Below are positions 23,613-34,090 of a stretch of 64,000 bases of DNA, one piece after another. The notes under the pieces were generated by a model that searched no databases, was not told the origin of the DNA, and was given only the letters and a program-made list of their open reading frames with translations. Within the stretch, counting starts at the first letter, position 1, and each line of letters opens with the position of its first letter. A program made the position numbers and the translations under genes. The DNA is from Linnemannia schmuckeri. Its lineage: Eukaryota; Mortierellomycota; Mortierellomycetes; Mortierellales; Mortierellaceae. The stretch lies in NCBI GenBank assembly GCA_029449235.1, contig JANATG010000006.1, forward strand, positions 1,178,001-1,242,000, read 5' to 3'.

Positions 23613-25632
23613 TGTTTTCGAATTTGAGAGAAGTGAGTGTGAATGAGGAGACAAAAGGAGGCACAAATGGTGGTTGAGAATATAAAAGAAGAAAATAGAA
23701 AAATTGGTGGCAAACAACAGGCACGAAAAGATGATCTCATTTTCTCACACGGAGCGAAGAATTGGTGGCAAACAATCCATCCTACGTGGCATCCAGGTCC
23801 TTCCCTGTACCTCTTGTAAGGTAGCTTGAACTCGTTCGTCACGCGCGATATCCCATTACCTTGCTAGAGTTTTTTTGTTGAAAAGCGGTCTGAGTTCGTC
23901 TACTATGTTTTATTACCCCTTTAATCTTGAGAGGCTCGAAAGCCTCCCTATTATCACCCCACAAAAGGGTTTTCTGAGACGCAGTGCTTCGCTTGTTGTC
24001 TTTGTTGGTGACAGCAACAAAACAACAGCACCGATTGTCGTGTGTTGCGAATGTGAAGTCGTGTCTTTTCATATTTTTTTTTTGGGGGGGAGGGGGGTGT
24101 TATTCGAAAGAGGGCATGTTGTTCAAGGAGAAAAGGAGAAAAGGAGAAATGACTAGCAACCAAGTATACAGGCATCATGTAATAGGGTATGTTATGGGGT
24201 AGCAATCATCGAGCCCGCTTACAGAGACAAGGGAAATGAAACCTTGAATTTTGAAAATGTAAGCGTAGAAAACCCCTTCAGTGGCTGACAGAAAGAAGTG
24301 TGGGACTATATGAATGAAAGCGAACTTCCTTTGTCAGTATTTTTGACGATGGTATCCTCCCTTCTTCTCCTCTTCTCTTGAGTGCACTTCTTTTCTTTTC
24401 TTTTCTTTTCTTTCCTCACACTACCACTTCGTTTTTTTCTGTTTTTGTTTGTATCGCGTGTCCAATTACAAACACACAATACCCACGCACACGCACACGC
24501 ACACGCTTGCACTCACGCCTTTTCCTCCCTTCCTTTTCTTCCGTGGATTTTCTTACTCCCACGCCACATATCCAGTTCTTTTCGATCGTTTTTTCTGTCT
24601 TGTTCCAAGCTGCTCGCCTTTATCTCTTACACCTGTAAAGAGGGTAAGATAGTCTTTTTCTTTCTTCTGTGAAGGTCGCACCTTATCAGCAGATATTCCA
24701 TCCATCCCATCTCTTTTCCACCTGTGTTTGTGTAAGGACTCCTTTTTCGCATTTCTATCGTCTTTGTCTCCAGACACCTGTTTGGCTGTTGCCTTTTCCA
24801 GTCCCTATAAGGCCATTCCTTTGTCCATTCAGAGCAGTGTTCTCGTCTTTTGAAACGAGGACTTACTTTATTTTTTAGCCTCTTTTCAATTGCACGATTG
24901 TCCAAACCAAACATACATGCTGTCAATTTTGCTCTCATAAGAAGTGTCCGCCTGACTGACTCATTTCAAGTGAGTGTGGGTGACAAGCTTCTCTTTTTTC
25001 ATCTTCTGTCCCTGGTTCTCCTTTACTTCTTCCTTCTTCCCTCTTCCCTCTTCCTTCTTCATCCTATATACCCTTTCTATCTACCACTATTATCCCAATT
25101 GACCTCACACTGTCATCATCCCCGCAAACTACAGTATATACCCTTGACCATCCTTTCTCTTTCCCCCTTTGCTACCACTCTCACACAGACAAGCTCGGGC
25201 CCATTTCCAAGCTCCGCCGACTGGATCATCATATCCCATCCGCCTCCCACTTCTCTTTTGATATTCACTTTCTCCTTTGATATTCACTTTCTCTTCTTCA
25301 CACGCCCTTCTACTTCTTCTTCCTCTGGTTCTTGTTCATCAACAAACTTCATTCACTCTTCAACATCACCATCCCATACTCTCATCATAACAACTACTTC
25401 TTATTCCTCTTGTTGTCCTTCCTGATCTTGCCCGCCACAACAACAACTGACTCTTCCACTTCTTATTCTTTTTTCCCCACATACCCTCAACCCTCATCGT
25501 CGCACAAGGTCAGCAAACAAGAACAAAAAAACGCCCGCTCCATATATCTCCTTCAGGAACAGCTCCCTTGCCCCCCGCACTCCCCCGCACTCTTCTATAC
25601 TCTCCGCTCTTCCTTACATAACAATCCCCGCT
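23613..25632. other. Intergenic, 2 kb, strongly C/T-rich toward the ECL1-like gene
   Basis: This gap between two divergent genes holds no coding frame that I can support. On the plus strand it becomes very C/T-rich from about 24360 to 25630, including a (CACACG)-type patch at 24487-24505. This is probably promoter plus a long 5' UTR of the Ecl1-like gene. Open frames of up to 191 codons there are made of Ser/Leu/Pro/Phe from the C/T bias and are not credible proteins. Confidence 0.55.
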
Positions 25633-26202
25633 ATGGATGGCGTAGACTGCGACTGGTGCCTGGTCTGCGACAAGCACACCAACAACGGCGCAACCTACTG
25701 CTCACCGGAGTGTCGCTCGACCGACCTCATCTCCTCCTCGGCATCCTCCTCGTCCTCATCAGCCTCTTCCGCAAGCTCAACAGAGTCATCCTACTTTTCC
25801 ATGACAGACGTCAATGGAGCTCCCCTTCCCGGCACATCCTCCCCGGCCTCGTCCTTCACCAACGACAACTACCCTATGCCACCGTTCATTCGGAAGCAGA
25901 GGACAAGCATACCCAACATCTATCACCAGTGCACCTCCAACCCAAACCCATCTGGCTCACCGAGGTTTATGCCTGGCGGCTTTGGTTCCTCGGCCTTGAG
26001 CCATCACCTTCAACAGCAACAACTACAGCATCAGCAGCAACAGCAAATACAGCAACATCAGTCGTCGTCAACAACGACAACAGGGTCTACCGGGCAAAAG
26101 GAACTTTTGCCCAACTCTGCAGCGTCTCAGTATCCCCTGTTCTACGCGACCCTGAACGCTCTTCGGCCTGCGACTCCGTCGGGTCCTCCTTCACAAGACT
26201 AG
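25633..26202 (+). CDS. Ecl1-like zinc-cysteine protein (chronological lifespan regulator family)
   Basis: A single exon encodes 189 aa. The N-terminus has C-x2-C and C-x3-C pairs (CDWCLVCDKHTN, ATYCSPECRS), the short cysteine signature of the fungal Ecl1/2/3 family, after which the protein is Ser/Gln-rich and disordered. In fission yeast Ecl1-type proteins extend chronological lifespan, respond to sulfur or metal limitation and bind zinc; in Saccharomyces the relative is Ecl1. The C-terminal part has a polyQ tract near residues 130-145 and ends PATPSGPPSQD. No transmembrane segment is present. The ATG at 25633 follows a long C/T-rich leader. The signature is short, so the family call is good but not certain. 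Confidence 0.75.
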   Translation: MDGVDCDWCLVCDKHTNNGATYCSPECRSTDLISSSASSSSSSASSASSTESSYFSMTDVNGAPLPGTSSPASSFTNDNYPMPPFIRKQRTSIPNIYHQCTSNPNPSGSPRFMPGGFGSSALSHHLQQQQLQHQQQQQIQQHQSSSTTTTGSTGQKELLPNSAASQYPLFYATLNALRPATPSGPPSQD

Positions 26203-27975
26203 CAAAAGCAATTGGTCACCCGACATGTACAGTTTTCTCTCCCTCTCGTATTTCGCTCCATTTTGCTTTTCTTCCGCCTTCTCGTTTGTGGCTTTATCCC
26301 CTGTCATCAGCTGTACTTGCTAAAGCGAAACCACCTTGTCCTCTTTTTTTTTTATTTTGATTTACAACAGACCATTTTCTATTTTTTTTTCTTTTTTCCT
26401 TCTTGTCACATTGTTGCTGTCATTACCCTTTTCCCATTTTATTCGTATCTCTTTCTGGCAAAGCTCTCGTTTTTCCGTTCTTCCCAACAAGGATAAAAAT
26501 GGCGCTACCAAAACACATTTTTGTTTTATACAAGCGTTTCCATCCAATGAAGCCTCTTCGCACACAGCACAAGATGCATTCTCAATGGGTTGGGTGGCCA
26601 AATGAACCTTTTTCTTCTTCACTTTGTGATCACAAAGTTACTTTACTCTTAGTTATTTTCATTTCGCACCCAAGTCCCAACCAACCAGCCAACTTTTGCT
26701 GTGTCGCGTCATTTTTCGCAACTTTTGGATACCTGTTCCCGCGGCCTCATGTTCATCTTCCCGAGAGAGGTTCATCCGAACCAAGAACCTTTCTATTCTC
26801 TCTTTTTTTTCCACTCGCTCCTTCTTCTTCCCTCCTTCTTCTTTCCTTCCTTGTTGATAGTCTCCTTGTTGCTTTTCATTGTTTTGGGGATTCAATTGCT
26901 ATGCTTTTCGTTGTTTCCAGGGACCGAAAAGTGTCGCTCAGACCCAAGGCTCGAGTTGATCCATTGGTCAGTCTGTGAAATGGGTTTGAAACTCAGCCAA
27001 TACGTTGAACCTTTCCACTTCAGTGCGTTTCGCCCTTTCTTTTCTTTACTCTGTTTTTCTTTTGATATCCTTTCTTTCGTTCTTTCGTTTGCTCGTTGTT
27101 CAATTGCTAAATGGCAAAGTCGACGAAGCTGTTTAATTGCGTGTTCATCTACCGCCTTGCCTATGTACATTTCCCTATACACTACTCAAACTGTAAAAAA
27201 AAAAAAAGGTCCAGTATTATTATTTGCTGCTAATAAAAACACACCGAAGCAAAGGTGGATCTCTCGCGCCAAAACTTTGAATTAAAGAAACATCAAACAC
27301 TGTATTTTGAAAACGAAAGACCACGCTTGTTCATTTTCAACTGATTGAACGATAATGACGACTAATGTTTGGCAATAGCACAGTATGAGTGATCTAGAAT
27401 GCTAGACAGCATTCGCCCTCCTCTCCCCCTTGCCCTTCATAACCATCCTTCGAGCCTGTGCTGATTTAATGAGCTCTTCTTTGAGTAATTGTCATGGAAC
27501 ACCAGTTAGGCTTACACATGCCGAACCACACCAAGACGGTTGCAAATACGTCCAAATCCCTCGACCTCATCATCAGCCTAGACTATAATTTTCTATAAAC
27601 AAGTCCTCCTTCGCACGCGATATAGCCATCCCGGAAAAGGGGGACGAGGACGAGGACGAGGACGAGAAACAGAAAAAGCCATATAAGCGTATAGATCCCG
27701 TCAAAGAAACCGATATTCTTCTCGACCCAATCTCGATTCATGTATAGTTGCTGTTTAGTCCCCTACTCCGTTTTTCTCTCTTCCAGCCTTACAACGTTCC
27801 TTATTTTGTTATCAACTCCGCTCGTACTGAACACACATTGACAGCGATCGTCTTATCCACCGCGATACAACTTCAAAAAATCCCACGACAGTCGATCGAT
27901 CGAACCTAAAGAACGCACTACATTTCCCCATTTCCTTCCATCATTTGACTGTTTACAAAAAGCTTCAAGGTCCCA
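26203..27975. other. Intergenic between ECL1-like and chitin deacetylase genes
   Basis: About 1.8 kb. The left half is T-rich and may be the 3' UTR of the Ecl1-like gene. At 27646-27668 there is a (GACGAG)n-like hexamer run. On the minus strand at 27583-27741 a 52-codon open frame encodes a hydrophobic segment, and exon-like pieces follow down to about 27410 (listed separately). The last 240 bp should hold the chitin deacetylase promoter. Confidence 0.5.
27583..27741 (-). other. Possible 52-aa single-pass membrane microprotein or first exon
   Basis: ATG 27741 opens a 52-codon frame (MNRDWVEKNIGFFDGIYTLI at the start) with a Leu/Val transmembrane-like run, ending LVYRKL and a TAG at 27583. 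Part of the hydrophobic run is generated by the hexamer repeat, which weakens the case. Downstream on the same strand are other coding-like pieces: DDEVEGFGRICNRLGVVRH followed by a GT site, and EELIKSAQARRMVMKGKG ending at a stop near 27410. I could not join them in one frame. It may be a small spliced gene, a decayed gene or chance. Confidence 0.2.
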
Positions 27976-29568
27976 ATGCCTACTTCCAACAACAGGAACA
28001 AGCGCTCGTCTTCGACAATGATTTCGCGTCGCCACTTGGCCTTGTTGGCTGTCTTGGCCTTGTCAACTCTGGGCGCAGCCTCGGCCGAATCCACTTCAGT
28101 CTCGACAGAAGAAGCTATGGCGCTTTTGACACGACCTGCAACCGCCGGTGTTGCTCGTCGCGACGTTGACTACCACGGCATTGTTCCCTCCTTCCTCGTG
28201 AAGCATACCCGCCTTCATGATGGAATCAACCGTCAAGAGCAAGTCGAGGACGACTCGGTCGAAGTCCAACGCGAACGCAACAGCCACTCAAGAGTCCGTA
28301 TAAACGTCGATCAGTACCCACCTAAGGACCAGATCCCCGACGTCAACCACCCACAGGTCAAAGCCTGGGTCAGTGAAATCGACTGGTCCAAAGTCCCCAA
28401 CATCCCTGTTGCCCAGGGTCTCCCGGACGCCCCCCGATTCCCTAAATGCCCACCCAAGGATCAAGTCAATCCTAATCACTGTTGGTGGTCGTGCGATGGT
28501 TGCCTTCAGTCGGACGATGTGGTGTCTTGCCCGACGGAGGGACATTGGGGGCTGACGTACGATGATGGTCCCAGTATGGCTAGCAAGGCCCTTGTGAAGT
28601 ATTTAGGCGAGAAGGATTTATCGGCAACGTTTTTTATTGTTGGTTCGAGGGTGGTGGAATATCCGGATATCTTGAGAGAGCAAGTCGCTGCTGGACACCA
28701 CATCGCCATGCACAGTATGTCTTTTTTTCTTTTGGCTTTGTTATCCTATCCTTTTTCTCGATTAAACGATTCGCCACGAACTGGATGCTAACCGTGCCAA
28801 TCTTTTTCGCTCTAAATTATTACAAAATAGCCTGGTCGCACGGAGGATTGACAACTCTTACCAACGAACAGATTGTTGCCGAGGTCAAATGGACAGAAAA
28901 AATTATCCGTGATGTCACCGGCTTGACCATGAAGTACATCCGTCCCCCTTACGGAGACTGCGACAACCGCGTCCGCGAGATCCTCCGTCAAATGGGATAC
29001 ACCAACGTCATCTGGTCTCAAGGCTGGGACACCAACGATTGGCGCCTGCCCCTGCATATGATCAAAACCCCCGAGATCATTTCGACCTTCCAGAACGCCC
29101 TCGAGAACGTTAGGCTTATCAAGTCGCGACAGACGGGTTCTTTGGAAGGACCCATTACGCTGGAACATGATTTAACGTTGCAGACGGTGGATCTTTCAAA
29201 GACCATTATCTCGATCGGAATGGAGAAGGGGCTGAAACCGATGAACTTGGCGCAGTGTTTGAGCGATCTTAGTCCTTATCAGGGCAATGGTAAGAGTTCT
29301 GTTCCACTGAACAAGGATAATGCTGCGGCTCAGGCACCAAAATCGAACAACAACAACGCCAAGACCATGAGTGGTGGTAAATCCAAGGAGGTCACGGCTC
29401 CCGCTGACGGTGCGCCCTCCCAAGATTCTTCCGACTCTGCTTCCGCTGCTGGTGGCTCGTCGTCGACAACTACCAAGGGAAAGAAGTCTGCTGCCGCCAG
29501 TTTGCAGTCCCTGGGTGTCGTTGCCCTTGGAGGCATCTCTGCCATCGTTTCTTATTTCCTTATCTTGT

Positions 29569-29570
<2 letters not shown>
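27976..29570 (+). CDS. GPI-anchored chitin deacetylase (CE4 family)
   Basis: Two exons (27976-28714, 28831-29570) give 492 aa. A signal peptide follows a basic start (RRHLALLAVLALSTLGAASA); the second ATG at 28018 is an equally good start. CE4 (NodB) motifs are complete: TYDDGPS with the catalytic base and metal Asp (about residue 195), H-T-W-S-H across the intron with both metal His, RPPYGDCD, DTNDW, and a late His in LEHDL. The enzyme removes acetyl groups from chitin to make chitosan in the cell wall. A Ser/Thr/Ala/Gly-rich stalk and the hydrophobic C-terminus (VVALGGISAIVSYFLIL) indicate a GPI anchor. Cys-rich sequence before the domain (NHCWWSCDGCLQSDDVVSC) suits secreted fungal deacetylases. 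A 39-base T-run follows the stop codon directly. Confidence 0.93.

Positions 29571-29609
<39 letters not shown>
29571..29609 (+). repeat. Poly-T run of 39 bases directly after the chitin deacetylase stop
   Basis: T occupies every position from the base after the TAA stop to 29609. The mRNA would carry a long U-tract at the very start of its 3' UTR. Confidence 0.85.
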
Positions 29610-29749
29610 CATTTCCCTCCCTCTCCCTCTTCACCGTTGTGTCATTATTCATTATCTTGTTTTCACTCCATTCTCATTTCTCCGTTCAATGTTTCGTATA
29701 TTAGTTTCTTATTTTTTTTTTTATGCATTTTAGGAATACAGCTCTTTAT

Positions 29750-30995
29750 TTATTTCATCGTATTCTTCACGGCAGAGGAAGAGCGGGAAGAAGAGGATTG
29801 AAGTACTTTAATGAGGTTGGTCTGCAGTTTGGAAGATGCTTCAAGGATCTCTAGTTGTTGCTGCGAAAGTACCGTTAAACTATCCAAACTTGTTTTCTAT
29901 GAAGACAGAGGATGAGTATGAGCGAAAATACACAAAATGGGATGTAGGTTACGTGATTCACAAGCAGCAGAACGCAAACATACAGAAAAGGAACAAAAAG
30001 GCAAGAACTATTTGAACTTACGAGTCGATCCATGATGCTGGCATTCTGAGTTCTCAACAACGCCGACGACAATGACGAGGATGAAGTTCGCCCCATTATA
30101 GACGAACCCTGCTGATGATGCTGCTGCTGCTTCCAAGCAACCAGCGCCTTCAAATGCCCATCAATTTTCGGAATCTCGTCTTGGATCTGATAGAAGAGTG
30201 CCACAAAGTCGCGATGGTATTGTGGGTCCATTATGATCACACCTTCTTGCTTCTGATGGTTGTAACGGGGGTCGTCATAGGAGGAGTTGTTGTTCAGTCT
30301 GTCGAGGAGTTGGGTCTGGTTCTGGTTGAGGAGCGCGATCTGGTCCGAGAAGGTGTCCAAGCATCGTATCCGGTCGTCTGTTATAGGGAGGAGGTATTGG
30401 CATGAAAATACGGATTAGCTCGTAGTCGATTCATCAAGTCAAGAAGTGCTTAAAAAAGAGTGTGTTCGAATTGAACAACCATAACCAATGGACACGCGGT
30501 GGTCTTTTTTTCAGAGGATTTTCTTACTGATGCTATGGCTTGAAAAGTCTTCGGCAAGCTGCAGTTTCTTGATATTTCGGAGCTGACTCTCCATCTAGTA
30601 ATTTGGTGGTAAAAACATGAACGACAAGAGAATGCTTGTCAGTTCCTATGCTGTCGTTCCCTTTTGGTCAGCCTGTATGTATCTAGGTGACAATGTAAAA
30701 ATGCAAACAGTACCTGAGCAAGCCGTCGCTGAGTCCGCTCGATGTCGAGGACAAGGTCTGCAACTTTGATTGATCTTGGCTCCAGCTCCTGCTCTTGTTC
30801 AGTTAGTGGCGTTTTTCGTGGTTGTTGTTGTGAAAAGAAAGAGGAAGAGGACCAAGGATCAGCAGCAGTTGACGGTAATGAAGTGAGGTTGAACTGTGCA
30901 GCGAGATCAAGAATGGAGTCCATGGCGTGCAGTTGAGAAGACAACTCATCGCTACTCCATGCCGCCTTTGATGATGATGTTGTTGAAGAGTTCAT
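29750..30995 (-). CDS. Coiled-coil protein, possible augmin subunit HAUS2
   Basis: Four exons (30995-30714, 30594-30528, 30377-30022, 29896-29750) with closed phases give 283 aa. The protein is mostly helical. Near residues 70-115 it has ADLVLDIERTQRRLAQ and MESQLRNIKKLQLAEDF. Later come SDQIALLNQNQTQLLDRLNN and YHRDFVALFYQIQDEIPKID, and a C-terminal helix (TVLSQQQLEILEASSKLQ). The order and spacing of these helices, especially the YHR...IP..L pattern, resemble animal HAUS2, a subunit of the augmin complex that recruits gamma-tubulin for branching of spindle microtubules. The similarity is by eye and low, so another small coiled-coil family is possible. It lies head to tail with the TRF-like gene (117 bp) and convergent with the chitin deacetylase (179 bp). 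Confidence 0.6.
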
Positions 30996-31112
30996 TAAGT
31001 GATTAGTGAGAAAAGGAACGAAAAAAGTTGAACAGAAGCTCAATTTGAAAGTATAAAATGTATTAGACAGTGGTGTGACTGTAGGTTGGTGGCGGTGATG
31101 ATTCGTCTCCAC

Positions 31113-33530
31113 TTATTCCGCCTCCTCAGTGTCGTCCCCCACCAACTCAGGATCTCTGGTAATCTTCTCTTTCCGGGCCGAGTCTATAGCGGCATCCGCG
31201 GCTTCCTTAGCAGCCTGCTCCTTCAAGGCGAGGCGGGCCAGGCGGAGCGCTCGGACACGTCGACGGTGCTGCCCTTGATCGGTCTGTTCCCGATACTTGT
31301 CCTTGAGCATCACCTGGTTGCGGTGTCGAAGAATGTGTCCATGGCTCCTGTCGTATTCCTTGAGCGCCGCCCACTTGATCGTGCGTTTCTTGATCTTCAC
31401 CTCTGATTCGTCATACTGGAACTTAGGGACCAAATTCATCAACTGTTGAACCTCCTTCAACGTCCACTTTCGCGATCGCCTCCGACCATTCGCCCACACT
31501 TCTGGATCCGGGTCTTCTGCCGAATCGTTGTCTCTGTCGCTGCCGTCCTCACTCGCGGAATTCGAAAGAGAGGAGTCGTTAGATTCCTGTCTACGCTTGG
31601 ACTTGGCGTTCTTGTTGCTCTTCTTCTTCTTCATCATCCTGACTGGCTCTTCCTCTTCGTCCTCCTCCTTCACTTTCTCCTCCTCCTTCACTTTCTCCTC
31701 CTCTTCCTCCTCAAAGACACTACGGTCAGAGTCTGAAACGTCCTTTTGGCGCTTCCGCGATTCTGGTTGCGTGTTCTGCTTGGTCCTAGGCCTGGTGGCC
31801 TGTATCACTGGTATCCGTCTGCTCTCTCGCACTTGTGCTTGCCTGCTGCCTGACGTTCCTGCCTTGTTCAACTTTTGTGACACCAGCAGTGTGGCGGGCG
31901 GCCGATAAATGTCGTCAGTATCCATGTCGTACTCGCGATGAGCAGGCTTTCGTTGCTGCTGTTGTTGCTCCTTGTTTTTCTTTTGAGAAACACTGGCCTT
32001 GGAGGGCTGATTCCTAAGAGACTCCTCCATCTCGATGTCCAAATCCTCCATCTCAATAACCGACTCCTCCTTCACTACCTGCCGCCGGGTCTTCCCTTCG
32101 GGCAAGTCCTTCTTCTTCTGAGAAGCACTAGTCCTAGAAGACTGTTTCTCGAGAGGCTCCTCCTCTATCTCGAAATCCCACTCCTCTGACACTTCCCGGT
32201 GCAGCTGTCGTGCTGAGGCCTTGTCCTGAGCCTTCTCCTCGAGCAACCTCTTTTTCTGAGAAGCACCAGCCCTAGAAGATGGCTTCTTACGCTCCACCTC
32301 CTCCTCCGCTATCATGCTATCCCACTCATCCGAGATTTCCTGCTGCAGCTGTCGTGATGAGGCCTTGTCCTGCGCCTTCTCCTCGGGCAACCAGATCTCG
32401 TCCTTGTACTCGTCAACATACTTGTCCTTGGGTTCCTTCCTGTAGATGGCTGCAACAATGTCGTCGTGCTTTGTCTGGATCACGAGCAGTGCCTCCTTAT
32501 CAGCCGGGCGAGGAACTGACTTGTCCTTGGTCCTCATACGTTCGATGACTTTCTTGAGGGTGTTGTTATAAAGGGACTCCAGTCGTTTCGTGTCGTTCGC
32601 CACGTACTGTGCAAGTTGAACCGCATCGTCCTATAACATTGATAGAAATGGAGAAGGGCATTAGGTGGCTGAAAAGGTATGACAGTGGGCCTCGTTCAAA
32701 ATAAAATATAGAGAAACGTATGGCATCTTACGGTGCGTAGCTCGGGCAGAGAGATGGGTCCAAAAATGATATCAGCTTTGATTGCATCGCGGATATCGGC
32801 CATTGTTATTCTCTTGAAGGCCGATCTGGTCTGGCGGGTATAGACTGCCAACAGCTACCAGCCACAAAAAAGACACGAAAGTTGGTCGCGTTAACTTTTT
32901 ACAAGCGTTGGAGAAGAAACAAAGATTTCGCTGGTGCAGCACCGAGCAACAAAAAGATCTGATCACTTCCAGTGTGTGCACACTGCGAAGGGGAAGTTGA
33001 TACTTACAATGGCGACGAGCTGTGTGTACGTCTCCCGTAATGGCTTCTGATTGGCATTGATCCTGAAGTCTCTCTTGTTGAGGAACAACAGCGCAAAGTC
33101 TTCGACGACTCGTTGAATACGTTCCAAGTCCAACGTTGGTGTAAAAGTGAAGCGACAAAACAGGGCCAGGTCGAGTCGTATGGCAGTTCCTGCGGAGAGT
33201 CTTTGCCTGTTTATGCTGGCTTCATCCAGATATTCGTTGTCCCCCTCCAGTCCAATTTCTTCTCGTCCCTCTAAACAAAAGGAGTGTGTAATTAGTTAAT
33301 ACAGCTAGTTAGTACCATTTCGTTTTCGGGCTGGGTATACTTACGTGGAGACAGAGGAGTACCACGCTTCACTCACGGATAAGATTTTTCCACTGGCGGT
33401 TGAGCTCCTTTGCTTCGATGCGCGTCTGTCGCACGGGGTTGTCCATTGTTAAGAAAGAGTTGATGAAGACCTGAGCGGCTGCCTCGACTACATCCTGATA
33501 GTCTTCCTCGACTGAAGAGTCCTTGACCAT
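31113..33530 (-). CDS. TRF-like telomere-repeat binding protein (TRFH-like + C-terminal Myb/telobox)
   Basis: Four exons (33530-33377, 33270-33008, 32854-32732, 32630-31113) give 685 aa. Near the C-terminus (about residues 555-630) is a Myb-like domain with SRKWTLKEVQQLMNLVPKF and the telobox-type third helix VMLKDKYREQ, close to the VMLKDRWR sequence of human TRF1/TRF2. The first 200 residues are alpha-helical (FINSFLTMDNPV, LDLALFCRFTFT, TYTQLVAILLAVYTRQTRSA), which fits a TRFH dimerisation domain. The linker is charged and contains three degenerate repeats of about 45 residues, each ending in ASQKK or VSQKK, then a long acidic/basic stretch with KKKK runs. The likely role is binding duplex telomeric DNA, as for TRF and fission-yeast Taz1. 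The Myb/telobox assignment is firm; TRFH is inferred from order and helicity. Confidence 0.78.
31980..32400 (-). repeat. Threefold coding repeat in the TRF-like linker
   Basis: Three in-frame copies of a 40-50-codon unit can be aligned. Two share EEKAQDKAS.RQL, then E.S.EWD, an acidic patch, and S.R..ASQKK. The third keeps the acidic centre and the SKASVSQKK end. They are tandem protein repeats in the disordered linker. Confidence 0.7.
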
Positions 33531-34090
33531 GGCGTGTGTGTGTATGAGAGAGAGAGAAAGGAAGCGAGAGAATTGTTCCTGAGTTAAGCCGGAATGATCT
33601 TGTGTCCTAGTAAAGAAGTGCGTTCTGGTGGTGTCAGAGAAAGAAACGGAGGCGCTCTCCTAAAGGGGACAAAACCTTAGGCTCGTTTCGCACTGTGCCG
33701 GCCAAGCCACCACACCTTGAATTTTTGACTCCCACTAAACCACTAAAGGCTTGCAACACCTTTTACTTTTCTTCTGCTTTTGCTCACCCGAGTTGCATGG
33801 CACAGACTCACCAAACACCAGTGCAGGAGGACCATCTTACCAGTACAACGACGCATTGCAACAGGGATAGCAACTGAATCGAAAAATATATATACTAAAG
33901 GAACAGTGGTATCACCAGTGGATACATCGACCCTTGTTCCCTACTCCCCCGCGATCCCACGGAAGGAATCATCTAGTTGACATCATTCCACAAGTTCATC
34001 TACTCTATACGGCGAAACAATATAAACAACAAAAAGAAAACGACAGAGTAGGCAATAGCAACGGACAATTGGTCAATAACAAAGGGAGCT
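33531..34090. other. Divergent promoter, TRF-like / TPR-RS genes
   Basis: A 560-bp gap between two divergent start codons. A GA-repeat patch at 33546-33570 lies next to the TRF-like ATG. No coding region is seen. Confidence 0.55.

Noticed and set aside
24850..25425. 191-codon plus-strand frame upstream of the Ecl1-like gene
   Set aside because: It is made almost only of Ser, Leu, Pro and Phe from C/T-rich DNA and has no domain; it is better explained as promoter/UTR.
26403..26978. 191-codon plus-strand frame after the Ecl1-like gene
   Set aside because: It has Phe/Ser/Leu-rich composition from T/C tracts, no recognisable motif and no initiation context.
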